From Ruminococcus flavefaciens (GTDB lineage: Bacteria > Bacillota > Clostridia > Oscillospirales > Ruminococcaceae), in assembly GCF_900143025.1 (NCBI RefSeq), contig NZ_FRCT01000016.1:1-64000 (forward strand): a stretch of DNA of 64,000 nucleotides, read 5' to 3'. Position numbers and translations under genes: made by a program. The notes beneath the pieces were generated by a model. It had not been told where the DNA came from and made no database searches. It saw only the letters and a list, made by a program, of their open reading frames with translations. Position 1 is the first letter of the stretch. Every line of letters begins with the position of its first letter. This document shows positions 18,084 to 26,628 of this stretch, piece after piece.

Positions 18084-19268
18084 CTACTTCCTTTTTATTA
18101 TAAATATCGGGTTTTCAGCTGACATCATTGTGTGTCCGCCTATTTTTCGAGTCCTTGTAACAGCTAACTGCGTTATATCGGGAACAAGTCCATACTTATC
18201 AAAAATACGGATACACTCCGAAAGAGTTTCAAGAGATACTGCGGTTACAGTCAGTCGGATATTGCTATTTTTGGTAATTACAGCACCGATAATCCTCTCC
18301 ATTTCACCGCCCGAACCACCTACAAATACGCAGTCAGGTACAGGAAGCTCCTCCACTTTTTCCGCTGCGTCGCCCTCAACCACAATTATGTTATCACAGC
18401 CGAATTTTCGGCTGTTCTCGATTGTCAGTCCTATCGCCTCAGGGTTCTTGTCAATGGCATAGACAGTCCCTTTTTCACACTGCACAGCCATTTCAACAGA
18501 CACAGAACCGGTTCCGCAGCCGATATCCCAGCACACATCGTTTTTGCCTATTTTAAGCCCGGCGACCACATTTGCACGTATCTCCTTCTTGGTCATCGGA
18601 ACCTTGCCCCTTACGAAACTTTCATCGTCGATGCCGCATGGAATAAACCTCTCAAAATCGGGATTTTCAGCCAGCATCACGCTTAATCCGTCTGCACAGT
18701 ACCCGATAAGCTCGTGAGCTTTTCCTATAGTGATCTTTTCATTTTCATAGCCGAGATTTTCACCGATATATACCAGAATATCGCCTTTTCCGTATTTGTA
18801 GAGCTTTTTGCATATGTCTGCTGCGGCAACATCTCCCCCAAGCAGAAAGAAGGTTTTCTCGTGAGAGCAGACGCTCCTGACAACATTTCCGCTTTTTCCG
18901 TGAAGGCTTACAAAATGGCAGTCCGACCAGTCCTTTTTCAGCTTTGACAAAAAATAAACAGGTGAAGATATGCCGCTGATAAATTCAGTTTCAACATTGG
19001 TCAGAAGCTCCGAAAGCTTCTTTGCACCGCTGAAAAATCCGCAGTCTCCAGACATAAGGACCGCCACGTTCTTGCAGCCGCAAGTCTCGATATATCGCAC
19101 TATCTCAGCACTTTTGTACTCCTCGAAAAACTGCTTTTCCATATGTCTGAACGGTTCAAGCATACGCTTTGCGCCGATGAGAACGTCCGCTTTTTCAACA
19201 GCTTCAACAGCTTCAGCGGTCATGTTTTTTTCACTGCCCATTCCGATACCGACTATATATACCTTCAC
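18084..19268 (-). CDS. cbiET: CbiE-CbiT fusion, cobalt-precorrin-7/-6B methyltransferase
   Basis: A fusion (CobL-like) of two enzymes. Residues 1-200 form the CbiE tetrapyrrole methylase (VGIGMGSEKNMTAEA, LMSGDCGFFSG) for C5 methylation. Residues about 210-394 form CbiT, a class I methyltransferase (DIGCGTGSVSVEMA, FVGGSGGEM) for C15 methylation and decarboxylation. The start is GTG with TGAGG upstream. 9 bp separate it from cbiJ. Confidence 0.95.
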   Translation of the reverse strand: MKVYIVGIGMGSEKNMTAEAVEAVEKADVLIGAKRMLEPFRHMEKQFFEEYKSAEIVRYIETCGCKNVAVLMSGDCGFFSGAKKLSELLTNVETEFISGISSPVYFLSKLKKDWSDCHFVSLHGKSGNVVRSVCSHEKTFFLLGGDVAAADICKKLYKYGKGDILVYIGENLGYENEKITIGKAHELIGYCADGLSVMLAENPDFERFIPCGIDDESFVRGKVPMTKKEIRANVVAGLKIGKNDVCWDIGCGTGSVSVEMAVQCEKGTVYAIDKNPEAIGLTIENSRKFGCDNIIVVEGDAAEKVEELPVPDCVFVGGSGGEMERIIGAVITKNSNIRLTVTAVSLETLSECIRIFDKYGLVPDITQLAVTRTRKIGGHTMMSAENPIFIIKRK

Positions 19269-19277
19269 CTGCTCACC

Positions 19278-20018
19278 TCATTCTGATATAATTTTTATAA
19301 TTTCGTCCAATGTATAGCCTTTTTCCAAAGGTCGTTCAAGTACGATGACTTCAGCCCCGCAAAGCCTTGCAGCTTCGATTTTTTCAGGAAATCCACCTGT
19401 CGTGCCGCTCTCCTTTGTCACAAGAATTTCAGCTCCGCTAAGTTTTAAATGCTCAATGTTCCACTCAGTGCTGAACGGACCTTTTTCGGCTATAACTCGG
19501 AACCTATCAATACCAAGCTTCTCGCATTGTTCTATGATATCCTCATTCGACAGCACCCTGACCCAGAGCCTTTCCCTGTATTTTTTCACAGCTGTCAGCT
19601 TTGGTATTTCCTTGCTGCCGAGAGTACTCAGAACATTTTTTTCAGTGCTGTTGAGGACTTCAACAAGCTGCTCCATATTCCTGACTTTTCTGCACTCCGT
19701 AGTCTCTGATGAGCTTCGCAAAAGCCTGTAATACGGCATTTGCGTTACCGTACAGGCTGCTTTTATATTCACTGTTACCTCCGTGGCGTAGGGGTGGGTC
19801 GCGTCGATCACGCACTTGCATTTAAGCTCAGAAATAAGCTTTTCCATGCCGCTGCTGTCAAGTCTGCCTGTGATTATGCGCAGATATTCGCTGACAGGAA
19901 GCAACTCCGCACCGTAATCCGTTGCCACGCAAACTGCCGATCTTATGCGTTTTTCGCAGCAGTATTCCGCAAGCTCCCTGCCCTCGGTAGTACCGCCGAA
20001 AATAAGCAGCTCACACAT
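19278..20018 (-). CDS. cbiJ: cobalt-precorrin-6A reductase
   Basis: CbiJ (CobK) reduces the ring of precorrin-6A with NADPH. LLIFGGTTEGRELAEYC is the N-terminal nucleotide loop; VIDATHPYATEVT and VTKESGTTGGFPEKIEAA are family signatures. Start set at 20018 (MCELLIFGG), overlapping the cbiH stop by 8 bp with GAGAGGG upstream. The frame runs 33 bp further up inside cbiH. Confidence 0.94.
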   Translation of the reverse strand: MCELLIFGGTTEGRELAEYCCEKRIRSAVCVATDYGAELLPVSEYLRIITGRLDSSGMEKLISELKCKCVIDATHPYATEVTVNIKAACTVTQMPYYRLLRSSSETTECRKVRNMEQLVEVLNSTEKNVLSTLGSKEIPKLTAVKKYRERLWVRVLSNEDIIEQCEKLGIDRFRVIAEKGPFSTEWNIEHLKLSGAEILVTKESGTTGGFPEKIEAARLCGAEVIVLERPLEKGYTLDEIIKIISE

Positions 20019-20739
20019 TTCTGTACCCTCTCGGAGTGACCATTTTTCCATTTATCACCTTGGTTTCGGAGTTTCCTACAAACACAGTCGTAAACATATC
20101 CACCTGTGTATCACGCAACTCACTGAGCGTCAATATTCTGCTTTCCTGTCCCTCTCTGCCTATATTCCGCACGTAGCCGCATACCGTATCAGTGGAGCGG
20201 TATTCAAGGATAATATCGCAGGCATTTCTGAGATAGTCTGCGCGTTTTTTCGACGAGGGATTGTAGAGCGCGATAACAAAATCCCCCTCAGCCGCGCATC
20301 TCAGCCTTTTTACTATCTTTTCAATTGGCGTGAGCAGATCAGAAAGGCTTATTATAGCCAAATCGTGGGTCATCGGCGATCCGAGCACCGCCCCTCCGCT
20401 AAGCGCAGCCGTAACTCCTGCAACTACCTCAACTTCCACATCGGGATAGTTTTCGGAAAGCTCTATTGCAAGCCCTGCCATGCCGTAAAGCTGGCTGTCT
20501 CCGCTGCAAACGAGCGAGACAGTTTCGCCGTTTGAAGCCTTTTCGAGGGCAAGCTCCACCCTGTCCTTTTCCTGTCTCATTCCCGTAGACAGACAGTTCT
20601 TTTCGGGATAAAACTGCTTTATCTGGTCGGTATAGACCGTATATCCCACTATAAGCGTACTTCTCAGTATCGCCTGCTCGGCTTCAAGAGTAAGACCGTT
20701 TCGGCTACCGCAGCCTATTCCAACTACATAGAGCTTCAT
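20011..20739 (-). CDS. cbiH: cobalt-precorrin-3 C17-methyltransferase
   Basis: CbiH (CobJ) methylates C17 and drives ring contraction. The 242-residue tetrapyrrole methylase has VGIGCGSRNGLTLEA, VCSGDSQLYGMAG, VVAGVTAALSGGAVLG and IALYNPSSKKR. It overlaps cbiG by 4 bp and cbiJ by 8 bp. Confidence 0.95.
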   Translation of the reverse strand: MKLYVVGIGCGSRNGLTLEAEQAILRSTLIVGYTVYTDQIKQFYPEKNCLSTGMRQEKDRVELALEKASNGETVSLVCSGDSQLYGMAGLAIELSENYPDVEVEVVAGVTAALSGGAVLGSPMTHDLAIISLSDLLTPIEKIVKRLRCAAEGDFVIALYNPSSKKRADYLRNACDIILEYRSTDTVCGYVRNIGREGQESRILTLSELRDTQVDMFTTVFVGNSETKVINGKMVTPRGYRNV

Positions 20740-21773
20740 AGTATCTTCCTCTCAAAATCAAGATATATCGGCTTTTCCGCAGCCGCTACAGTAACTCCGT
20801 CAGAGGCTGTTTTATGTATCATAAGCTTTCCGCCGCTGCCAAGAACCGCACTTCTTTCACAGACATTATCTGCTCCCGTTGTTTCAAGAACAAAATCGGA
20901 GCTTTCAAAATTGCCCTTGACGTTCATAAGCTCCTCGGCGGTAAACGTCCTCATTGGGATAGAATATTTTTGGCAGAAGCTGCAAAGCCCTTCCTCGTCC
21001 TTTTTGATATCTATCGTACAGACCTCAGATATCATGGTGATATCGAGGTCATATCGTCCAAGTGCATCTGATACCGCTTTCTCTATGCTATCCTCGGAAG
21101 TACCCTTTTTACAGCCGATTCCCAGCACTATATTTTTCGGGACAAGCCTGAGTGTAACTTCAAACGGCTTTGCGCTCATATCATGTCCGACATATACGCC
21201 CGTGCGGCATATTCCGAAGGCTGTAAGCTCATCGGGAAGGCTGCTGTGGGGATAGTCCGAGGAAAAGCCTATTTTCTCATCGTCAACAACAGCTGCGGCT
21301 ATCTCCTTTGCAGCCTTCAGATCGGTAATTATAAGATCATTTGCAACTGCAAAGCTGTCGGGAGAAAACTTTCCGCCCACATCTGTAGCTGTAGTTATAA
21401 CGGCAGTTCCGCCCACTGCTTCGGCAATAACCTCCGCAAGGCAGTTTGCTCCGCCAATATGTCCCGAAAGCACAGGGATAGTGAATTTTCCGTGATCGTC
21501 CATTACTATTACGGCGGGATCATCGGCTTTTGTGCCGAGATACGGAGCTATAGCCCTTACTGCTATACCGCAGGCACATATAAAAATAAAAGCGTCTGAA
21601 CGCTGGAAAAGTCTGCCTACCATGCTGCCCATATTCCAGAATACTGCCGAATCATCGTCGGTATGCTTATGGAAGCAGTACCTGCTGACGAAGTGCTCAC
21701 CTCTCAGCATTTCGGCTACTCGCTGAGAAAGCTGTCTGCCGTTTTCTGTCACGGAAAATATTGATATATTCAT
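20736..21773 (-). CDS. cbiG: cobalt-precorrin-5A hydrolase
   Basis: CbiG opens the lactone and releases the C2 unit as acetaldehyde in the anaerobic pathway. The 345 residues cover all three CbiG regions: the N-terminus ISIFSVTENGRQL, the middle VLSGHIGGANCLAEVIAE, and the C-terminal IGCKKGTSEDSIEKAV. With CbiD this marks the oxygen-independent, early-cobalt route. Confidence 0.95.
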   Translation of the reverse strand: MNISIFSVTENGRQLSQRVAEMLRGEHFVSRYCFHKHTDDDSAVFWNMGSMVGRLFQRSDAFIFICACGIAVRAIAPYLGTKADDPAVIVMDDHGKFTIPVLSGHIGGANCLAEVIAEAVGGTAVITTATDVGGKFSPDSFAVANDLIITDLKAAKEIAAAVVDDEKIGFSSDYPHSSLPDELTAFGICRTGVYVGHDMSAKPFEVTLRLVPKNIVLGIGCKKGTSEDSIEKAVSDALGRYDLDITMISEVCTIDIKKDEEGLCSFCQKYSIPMRTFTAEELMNVKGNFESSDFVLETTGADNVCERSAVLGSGGKLMIHKTASDGVTVAAAEKPIYLDFERKIL

Positions 21774-22528
21774 GTCTTGTCAGCCTTTCTGAATTCAGTT
21801 TCAAAGTCCTTGTCATAGAGCTTTGAGAGCTGATGATAGTCTCCGAGGAAATCGCCCACGGTTATAAGCGCAGTTTTCGTGATACCGTTTTTTCGTGCAG
21901 ACTCCGCAAGCTCTCCCACTGTACAGCGTATCACCTTTTCATCTTCCCATGTAGCCTTGTACACTATCGCCGCAGGAGTCTCGCTGCTGTAGCCGCCTGC
22001 AATGAGCCGCGCAGAAAGCTCCGCAAGCATACCTGTGCTGAGGAATATCACCATAGTTGCTCTGTGAGCGGCAAGGCTCTCTATTCTCTCCTTTTCGGGC
22101 ACGGGAGTCCTGCCTGCCATTCGTGTAAGTATCACGGTCTGGGATACGTCGGGGAGTGTATATTCGGCATTTAAAGCCGCAGCCGCTCCGCAGAAGGAGC
22201 TTACTCCCGGAGTTACCTTATACGCTATCCCAAGCTCGTCGAGCCTGTCCATCTGCTCGCGTATAGCTCCGTATATCGAAGGGTCACCTGTATGCAGTCT
22301 TACGGTGTTTTTTCCCTCGGACTCCGCTTTTTTCATTACCTCTATCACCTCATCAAGGTGCATGAGGGCACTGTTATATATCTCGCAGTCCTCACGGGCA
22401 TAGCTCAGCAGCTCGGGATTTACCAGTGAGCCTGCATATATTATCACATCTGCCTGACCGAGAAGCTTCTGTCCGCGCAGAGTTATAAGGTCAGGCGCAC
22501 CGCAGCCTGCTCCAACGAAATCAACCAT
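21770..22528 (-). CDS. cbiF: cobalt-precorrin-4 C11-methyltransferase
   Basis: CbiF (CobM) methylates C11. FVGAGCGAPDLITLRG, the SAM loop LHTGDPSIYGA, TPGVSSFCGAAAAL and the late TLPDVSQTVILTR are typical. Start taken at 22528 (MVDFVGAG) with GGAGG 6 bp upstream, overlapping the cbiD end by 8 bp. Confidence 0.96.
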   Translation of the reverse strand: MVDFVGAGCGAPDLITLRGQKLLGQADVIIYAGSLVNPELLSYAREDCEIYNSALMHLDEVIEVMKKAESEGKNTVRLHTGDPSIYGAIREQMDRLDELGIAYKVTPGVSSFCGAAAALNAEYTLPDVSQTVILTRMAGRTPVPEKERIESLAAHRATMVIFLSTGMLAELSARLIAGGYSSETPAAIVYKATWEDEKVIRCTVGELAESARKNGITKTALITVGDFLGDYHQLSKLYDKDFETEFRKADKT

Positions 22529-23663
22529 TTTCTTCCTCCGAAATTGCATTTATAAGCTCATCTGCAAAGGCAGTCCTTACATTTATCTCACGCTTGTATG
22601 AAAAAGCCAGTGCGGCTATTTTTATTTCGTCCTTTACTCTGCCGCGGAGATAATAGTCCATGCGGCTGCTGAGTATTTCCAGTGTCTTGTCAAGGTATCC
22701 TGCCTCTGCAAGTATATCCATTGCCGCATCTGCCGTAGCACAGTCGGGGAGCTTTTTCAGTGTCTCCGTATCAGCTCCTGCAAGAAGACCACAGGTGACC
22801 AGCACTTCCATTCTTCCGTCAGCCCAGGAGGAATGAGTGTTCATGATGCCTGCCCCAAGCTTTACAAGCTTGCCGATGTGTCCCACTATGAGTATGGAGC
22901 TGAAGCCAAGCTCTATGCCGATATCTATAGCATCACCGATGAAATTGCTGCAAGTTACGCTTCTTTCCAGTGAAAACGGCATTTCGTCCTGCACGAAGCT
23001 TTCACTGTAATTGCCGATAGTCAGCAGCATATTTCTCTGCCCCTCTGCACGGCGCATTTTTGCTTCCGTGCGGATAGTCTCAATAAGTGCGGTATTGCTC
23101 ATGGGCTCGACGATGCCGCTGGTGCCGATTATTGATATTCCGCCCTCGATACCCATTCGTGGATTGTAGGTCTTTTTGGCAAGCTCCGCACCCTCGGGGA
23201 CTGATATAACTACCTCAAATCCTCCCGAGTAGCCGTACTTTTCAGCTGTTTCCATAACTGCCGAGGTTATCATTTTACGGGGCACGGAATTTATAGCAGC
23301 TTCGCCTACAGGCTGGTCAAGACCTGCCTTTGTGACTACTCCTATGCCCTCGCCGCCGAGTATTTTTACACCCTTATCTGCAAGGGAAACAGCTGCAAAT
23401 ACCTTTATTCCGTTGGTAATATCAGGGTCGTCACCGCTGTCCTTTTCAACGGCACAGGACGCTGTTTTTTCGGTAATAACAGGCTCTATGATATCGGGGC
23501 GGATAACTATGCCCTTAGGCGTGAGTATCTCCGCAGATGCCGATTTTCTGCCTGTAAGCAGCATTTCCGCAGCTGCCTTTGCAGCTGCTGTCGCACATGA
23601 GCCCGTGGTATATCCGCATCTCATCTTCTGTGAGCCCTTGTAAATATACTCCTCAAGCTTCAT
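22521..23663 (-). CDS. cbiD: cobalt-precorrin-5B C1-methyltransferase
   Basis: CbiD methylates C1 and is specific to the anaerobic pathway. MRCGYTTGSCATAAAKAA is the diagnostic N-terminus; GGISIIGTSGIVEPMS and VGHIGKLVKLGAGIMNTHS are further signatures. Start at 23663 (MKLEEYIYKG) with AAGGAG 7 bp upstream; the frame continues 18 bp further into cbiL. 380 residues. Confidence 0.96.
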   Translation of the reverse strand: MKLEEYIYKGSQKMRCGYTTGSCATAAAKAAAEMLLTGRKSASAEILTPKGIVIRPDIIEPVITEKTASCAVEKDSGDDPDITNGIKVFAAVSLADKGVKILGGEGIGVVTKAGLDQPVGEAAINSVPRKMITSAVMETAEKYGYSGGFEVVISVPEGAELAKKTYNPRMGIEGGISIIGTSGIVEPMSNTALIETIRTEAKMRRAEGQRNMLLTIGNYSESFVQDEMPFSLERSVTCSNFIGDAIDIGIELGFSSILIVGHIGKLVKLGAGIMNTHSSWADGRMEVLVTCGLLAGADTETLKKLPDCATADAAMDILAEAGYLDKTLEILSSRMDYYLRGRVKDEIKIAALAFSYKREINVRTAFADELINAISEEENG

Positions 23664-24354
23664 GGCGTTTCTCCTTGTCATACACTATAAATACCGTAAA
23701 ATAGCTTAGTTCGTCCTTTATTTCATCAATACTGTGATATATCCTCTCGTTAGGAAGTCCACAGTTTTCCACTATGGCAGTACACTTTGAAAGTCCTTTT
23801 CTGCGGAGTATCTCCGCAAGCTCCATATATCGGCTGCCTGTTTTCATTATCACTTTCGTACCGCAGATATCAAGCTGTGCTTCAAAGTCCTCGCAACCGA
23901 ACGGGATAACGTGAAAAGGCTCATTTCCGAGACACAGTGGTAATTTCAGTTTCGCAGCTGCCGCACTGAAACCTGTTACTCCCGGGCATATCTCAGTTTC
24001 AAAGCCCATTTTTTCAACACGGGCTCCAATATAGCTGAATGTGGAATAAACAGAAATATCCCCGAGCACAGGTACTGCTACATCGTTTTCCGCAAGCTCA
24101 TTGCACAGAAGCTGCGCTATGCTATCGTAGTTTTCATCGAGCAGCTTTTTATCCCTTGTCATAGGGAAATCAAGGTATATTATGAGCTTGCCTGTAAGGT
24201 CTGCCGCCTGCTGAGCTATCGAAAGCGCAAGGGTGTTTTCGCCCTTAGTCCGCGGCACAGCTATAACGCCGCAGCTTTTCAGTATTTTCACTGCCTTCAC
24301 AGTCATTAGCTGAGGTTCGCCTGCTCCCACACTGACTCCGTAAAGCTTTCCCAT
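23653..24354 (-). CDS. cbiL: cobalt-precorrin-2 C20-methyltransferase
   Basis: CbiL (CobI) methylates C20 of cobalt-precorrin-2. YGVSVGAGEPQLMTVKAV, VLGDISVYSTFSYIG and CPGVTGFSAAAAKL are the family motifs. It is the first cobalamin gene in transcription order, starting 1 bp after the ksgA stop, so it has no separate leader and no riboswitch. Confidence 0.94.
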   Translation of the reverse strand: MGKLYGVSVGAGEPQLMTVKAVKILKSCGVIAVPRTKGENTLALSIAQQAADLTGKLIIYLDFPMTRDKKLLDENYDSIAQLLCNELAENDVAVPVLGDISVYSTFSYIGARVEKMGFETEICPGVTGFSAAAAKLKLPLCLGNEPFHVIPFGCEDFEAQLDICGTKVIMKTGSRYMELAEILRRKGLSKCTAIVENCGLPNERIYHSIDEIKDELSYFTVFIVYDKEKRHEA

Positions 24355-24355
24355 A

Positions 24356-25210
24356 TCATTCCTTCATAAGCCTTGCGGAAAAGTCTATGAGCTGCTCCAT
24401 ATCAAGCTGCTCGATACGTGCAGTTTCGGGAAATCCCATAGCTTTCAGCGCGGAATACACATTTTCCTTGGGTATCCCCATTATGGAGGCAAGAGAGTTG
24501 GCAAGAGTCTTTCTGCGCTGCTCAAAGCCTGCCTTTACCACCTTGAAGAAGAATTTTTCCTTCTCCTCGTCAAGGCGGTGCTCGCCGTTAAGGTCTATGC
24601 GTATAACAGCTGAGTCCACATTTGGCGCAGGCATGAAGCTGCCGCGGGATACGTCAAAGAGTTTCTTTACTTCGCCGTAGTAGTTTACGCCTACAGTTAT
24701 AGCTCCTGCGTCACGGCTGCCAACCTTTGCGCAAAGGCGCTGTGCGGCTTCCTTCTGTACCATAACTGTTATGGATTCGATAGGAAGTCTGTTTTCAAGG
24801 AGCATCATTATGATAGGCGAGGTGATATAGTACGGAAGATTAGCACACACTGCCACTCTGAGACCGTCGAATTCCTCCTTTATGAGCTTGTGCAGGTCGC
24901 ACTTCATTACGTCCTCGTTGATTATCTTCACGTTGTCAAAGTCCGCAAGTGTTTCCTCCAGTATGGGAAGAAGCCTTGTGTCTATCTCGACAGCCGTCAC
25001 CTTGTCTGCCCGTTTTGCAAGCTCCGCTGTGAGGACTCCTATACCCGTTCCTATCTCAAGTACTCCGAAGCCTTCGCAGGCATTACCGTTTTCTGCTATT
25101 TTAGGGCAGATGTCGGGATTGATGATAAAGTTCTGTCCCAGTCCCTTCGAGAAGCTGAAACCGTGGCGTGAAAGTATCTCCTTAACTGTACCGATATTCG
25201 TTAAATTCAT
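24356..25210 (-). CDS. ksgA: 16S rRNA dimethyladenosine transferase
   Basis: KsgA (RsmA) dimethylates two adjacent adenosines near the 3' end of 16S rRNA. GLGQNFIINPDI, the SAM loop VLEIGTGIGVLTAEL and the catalytic NLPYYITSPI are all present; 284 residues, usual length. It is directly coupled to cbiL (1-bp gap), an unusual pairing of a ribosome-maturation gene with corrin synthesis; both use S-adenosylmethionine. Confidence 0.95.
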   Translation of the reverse strand: MNLTNIGTVKEILSRHGFSFSKGLGQNFIINPDICPKIAENGNACEGFGVLEIGTGIGVLTAELAKRADKVTAVEIDTRLLPILEETLADFDNVKIINEDVMKCDLHKLIKEEFDGLRVAVCANLPYYITSPIIMMLLENRLPIESITVMVQKEAAQRLCAKVGSRDAGAITVGVNYYGEVKKLFDVSRGSFMPAPNVDSAVIRIDLNGEHRLDEEKEKFFFKVVKAGFEQRRKTLANSLASIMGIPKENVYSALKAMGFPETARIEQLDMEQLIDFSARLMKE

Positions 25211-25222
25211 TAGATATGCTCC

Positions 25223-25486
25223 TTAAACCTTGTGCCTTTCTTTTTCGGAAAACTCCTTCTGCTTAGCGTCATTGAGCTTTTCCATGCTGTTCACCAGATA
25301 GTCGGCAGAACGGTATGCTCTCTGAAAATCCATGTCCTTGAAATGGACCTTCAGGTCTACAAATTCGCCGTCTATGATAATATCAAGCTGACTTATCTGT
25401 CTGCCCACATATTTCTGTCCCGCATACTTTATGTACTCGTCTATCTCGCGTCTGTCCATTTCTCCGCCGATCACATTGATCTTCAT
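25223..25486 (-). CDS. small protein of unknown function
   Basis: An 87-residue acidic/basic mixed protein with no membrane segment. MKINVIGGEMDRREIDEYI, DIIIDGEFVDLKVHF and a basic C-terminus are visible. The pattern recalls short conserved Clostridia proteins sometimes labelled as anaerobic ribonucleotide-reductase-like, but it has no glycyl-radical or cysteine motif, so I assign no function. It lies 12 bp before ksgA and 17 bp after the unknown gene upstream, which supports translation. Confidence 0.7.
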   Translation of the reverse strand: MKINVIGGEMDRREIDEYIKYAGQKYVGRQISQLDIIIDGEFVDLKVHFKDMDFQRAYRSADYLVNSMEKLNDAKQKEFSEKERHKV

Positions 25487-25503
25487 AACTAAGCCTCCTG
25501 TTC

Positions 25504-26625
25504 TTATTTCAGTATGTTTATATTGTCCGCAAACGCAGCCTTTGCGATGACGCTTTCCTCGCCGTCACCGTTTATGAGGAGTATCTCCTTTCCATTGGAG
25601 TAAACTATTCCCTCATCGCACAGTGCGTAATCCAGAACACCCTTTTTTATCACGGTCTCGCTGCCATCGGCAGCTTTCTTCACAAGGACTCTGCTTCGCG
25701 GCAGTATACTCGGATTTTTATCACCCGACGCTGCATTTTCCTTTTCGTTCTTCTCGGCTTCAAGAAGTCTGCCCTCGAAATACAGCTCTCTGTTGGACTT
25801 TGTCTTTGTTTTCACATCGCCCTTCTGCTGATTTTTTCTCAGCGGTTCACCGCCGAATATAGTTGTAAATGCGTTGAGAAAACCGATTATCGCCTTTATG
25901 AGCCTTACGGGAAAAAGCAGTATGGATTTCAATATGGGCTCTTTCTTGGGTCTCGGCTCTTTATACGGCTGACGAATAAAGTAATAATTTCCCTCGGAGT
26001 CGTTCTTTGGCTTGATAAGGTCGGTATTCTCCTCGGCAAAAAGCTCGTCCATTTTTCCTGCATCTGTATCTACAGCCATTATGGAGCTTGGAGAAACTCC
26101 GCCGTCTCCGCCAATGGAAAAGCCCACAGTGGAACAGAGTATCCTGTTATCGTTTGCCGACCAGAAGGGATATCTCTCGGCAGATGCGCCGTCAGTTATC
26201 TCATCGTAGTCGCCCCGCTCATCAAAGACTGCAAGATGACCGTCCATAATTGCGGCTATTTTTCCGTCCCTGAAGCATATATCCGTAATCCGCCTGTTCA
26301 TGCCTGTGTAGATATGTCCTTCGGGAGCTTTCGGCTCGTCGGCATTTTTCCTGTAGATAGCTCCCATTTCGCCGAATACTGCTGAATATACAAATCCGTC
26401 ATAGGCAGACGAGATACCGAAAATGTTTGTCTGCTTTGAAGCGTCCTCGTAATGCTCCACAGCTCCCATGAATTCCGCACCTCTGCCGCTGTGCTTCCAT
26501 GCCTTGTTCTTGTTTATCTCATTGACGGTATCGGCATACTTGTCAGCTCTTTCGCAGGGAAGCTGACTGACCTTTCCGTCGCTGCATACGTACATTGATC
26601 CTTCAGAAAGATATACTATCTTCAT
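25504..26625 (-). CDS. uncharacterised protein with propeller-like repeats and a hydrophobic segment
   Basis: A 373-residue protein I do not recognise. The first 200 residues contain repeated short strands ending in D-G-x-hydrophobic (FRDGKIAAIMDGHLAVFD), as in beta-propeller sheets. A basic region and a hydrophobic stretch (ILLFPVRLIKAIIGFLNAF, about residues 232-252) follow, then a lysine-rich linker and a final DYALCDEGIVYSNGKEI. There is no signal peptide. It lies 3 bp after the flavoprotein upstream and belongs to the same transcription run. Confidence 0.7.
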   Translation of the reverse strand: MKIVYLSEGSMYVCSDGKVSQLPCERADKYADTVNEINKNKAWKHSGRGAEFMGAVEHYEDASKQTNIFGISSAYDGFVYSAVFGEMGAIYRKNADEPKAPEGHIYTGMNRRITDICFRDGKIAAIMDGHLAVFDERGDYDEITDGASAERYPFWSANDNRILCSTVGFSIGGDGGVSPSSIMAVDTDAGKMDELFAEENTDLIKPKNDSEGNYYFIRQPYKEPRPKKEPILKSILLFPVRLIKAIIGFLNAFTTIFGGEPLRKNQQKGDVKTKTKSNRELYFEGRLLEAEKNEKENAASGDKNPSILPRSRVLVKKAADGSETVIKKGVLDYALCDEGIVYSNGKEILLINGDGEESVIAKAAFADNINILK

Positions 26626-26628
26626 AAC

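Noticed and set aside
24340-24420. Possible riboswitch before the cobalamin genes
   Set aside because: cbiL starts 1 bp after ksgA, so there is no room, and no GGTGAAATCC-like core is present.
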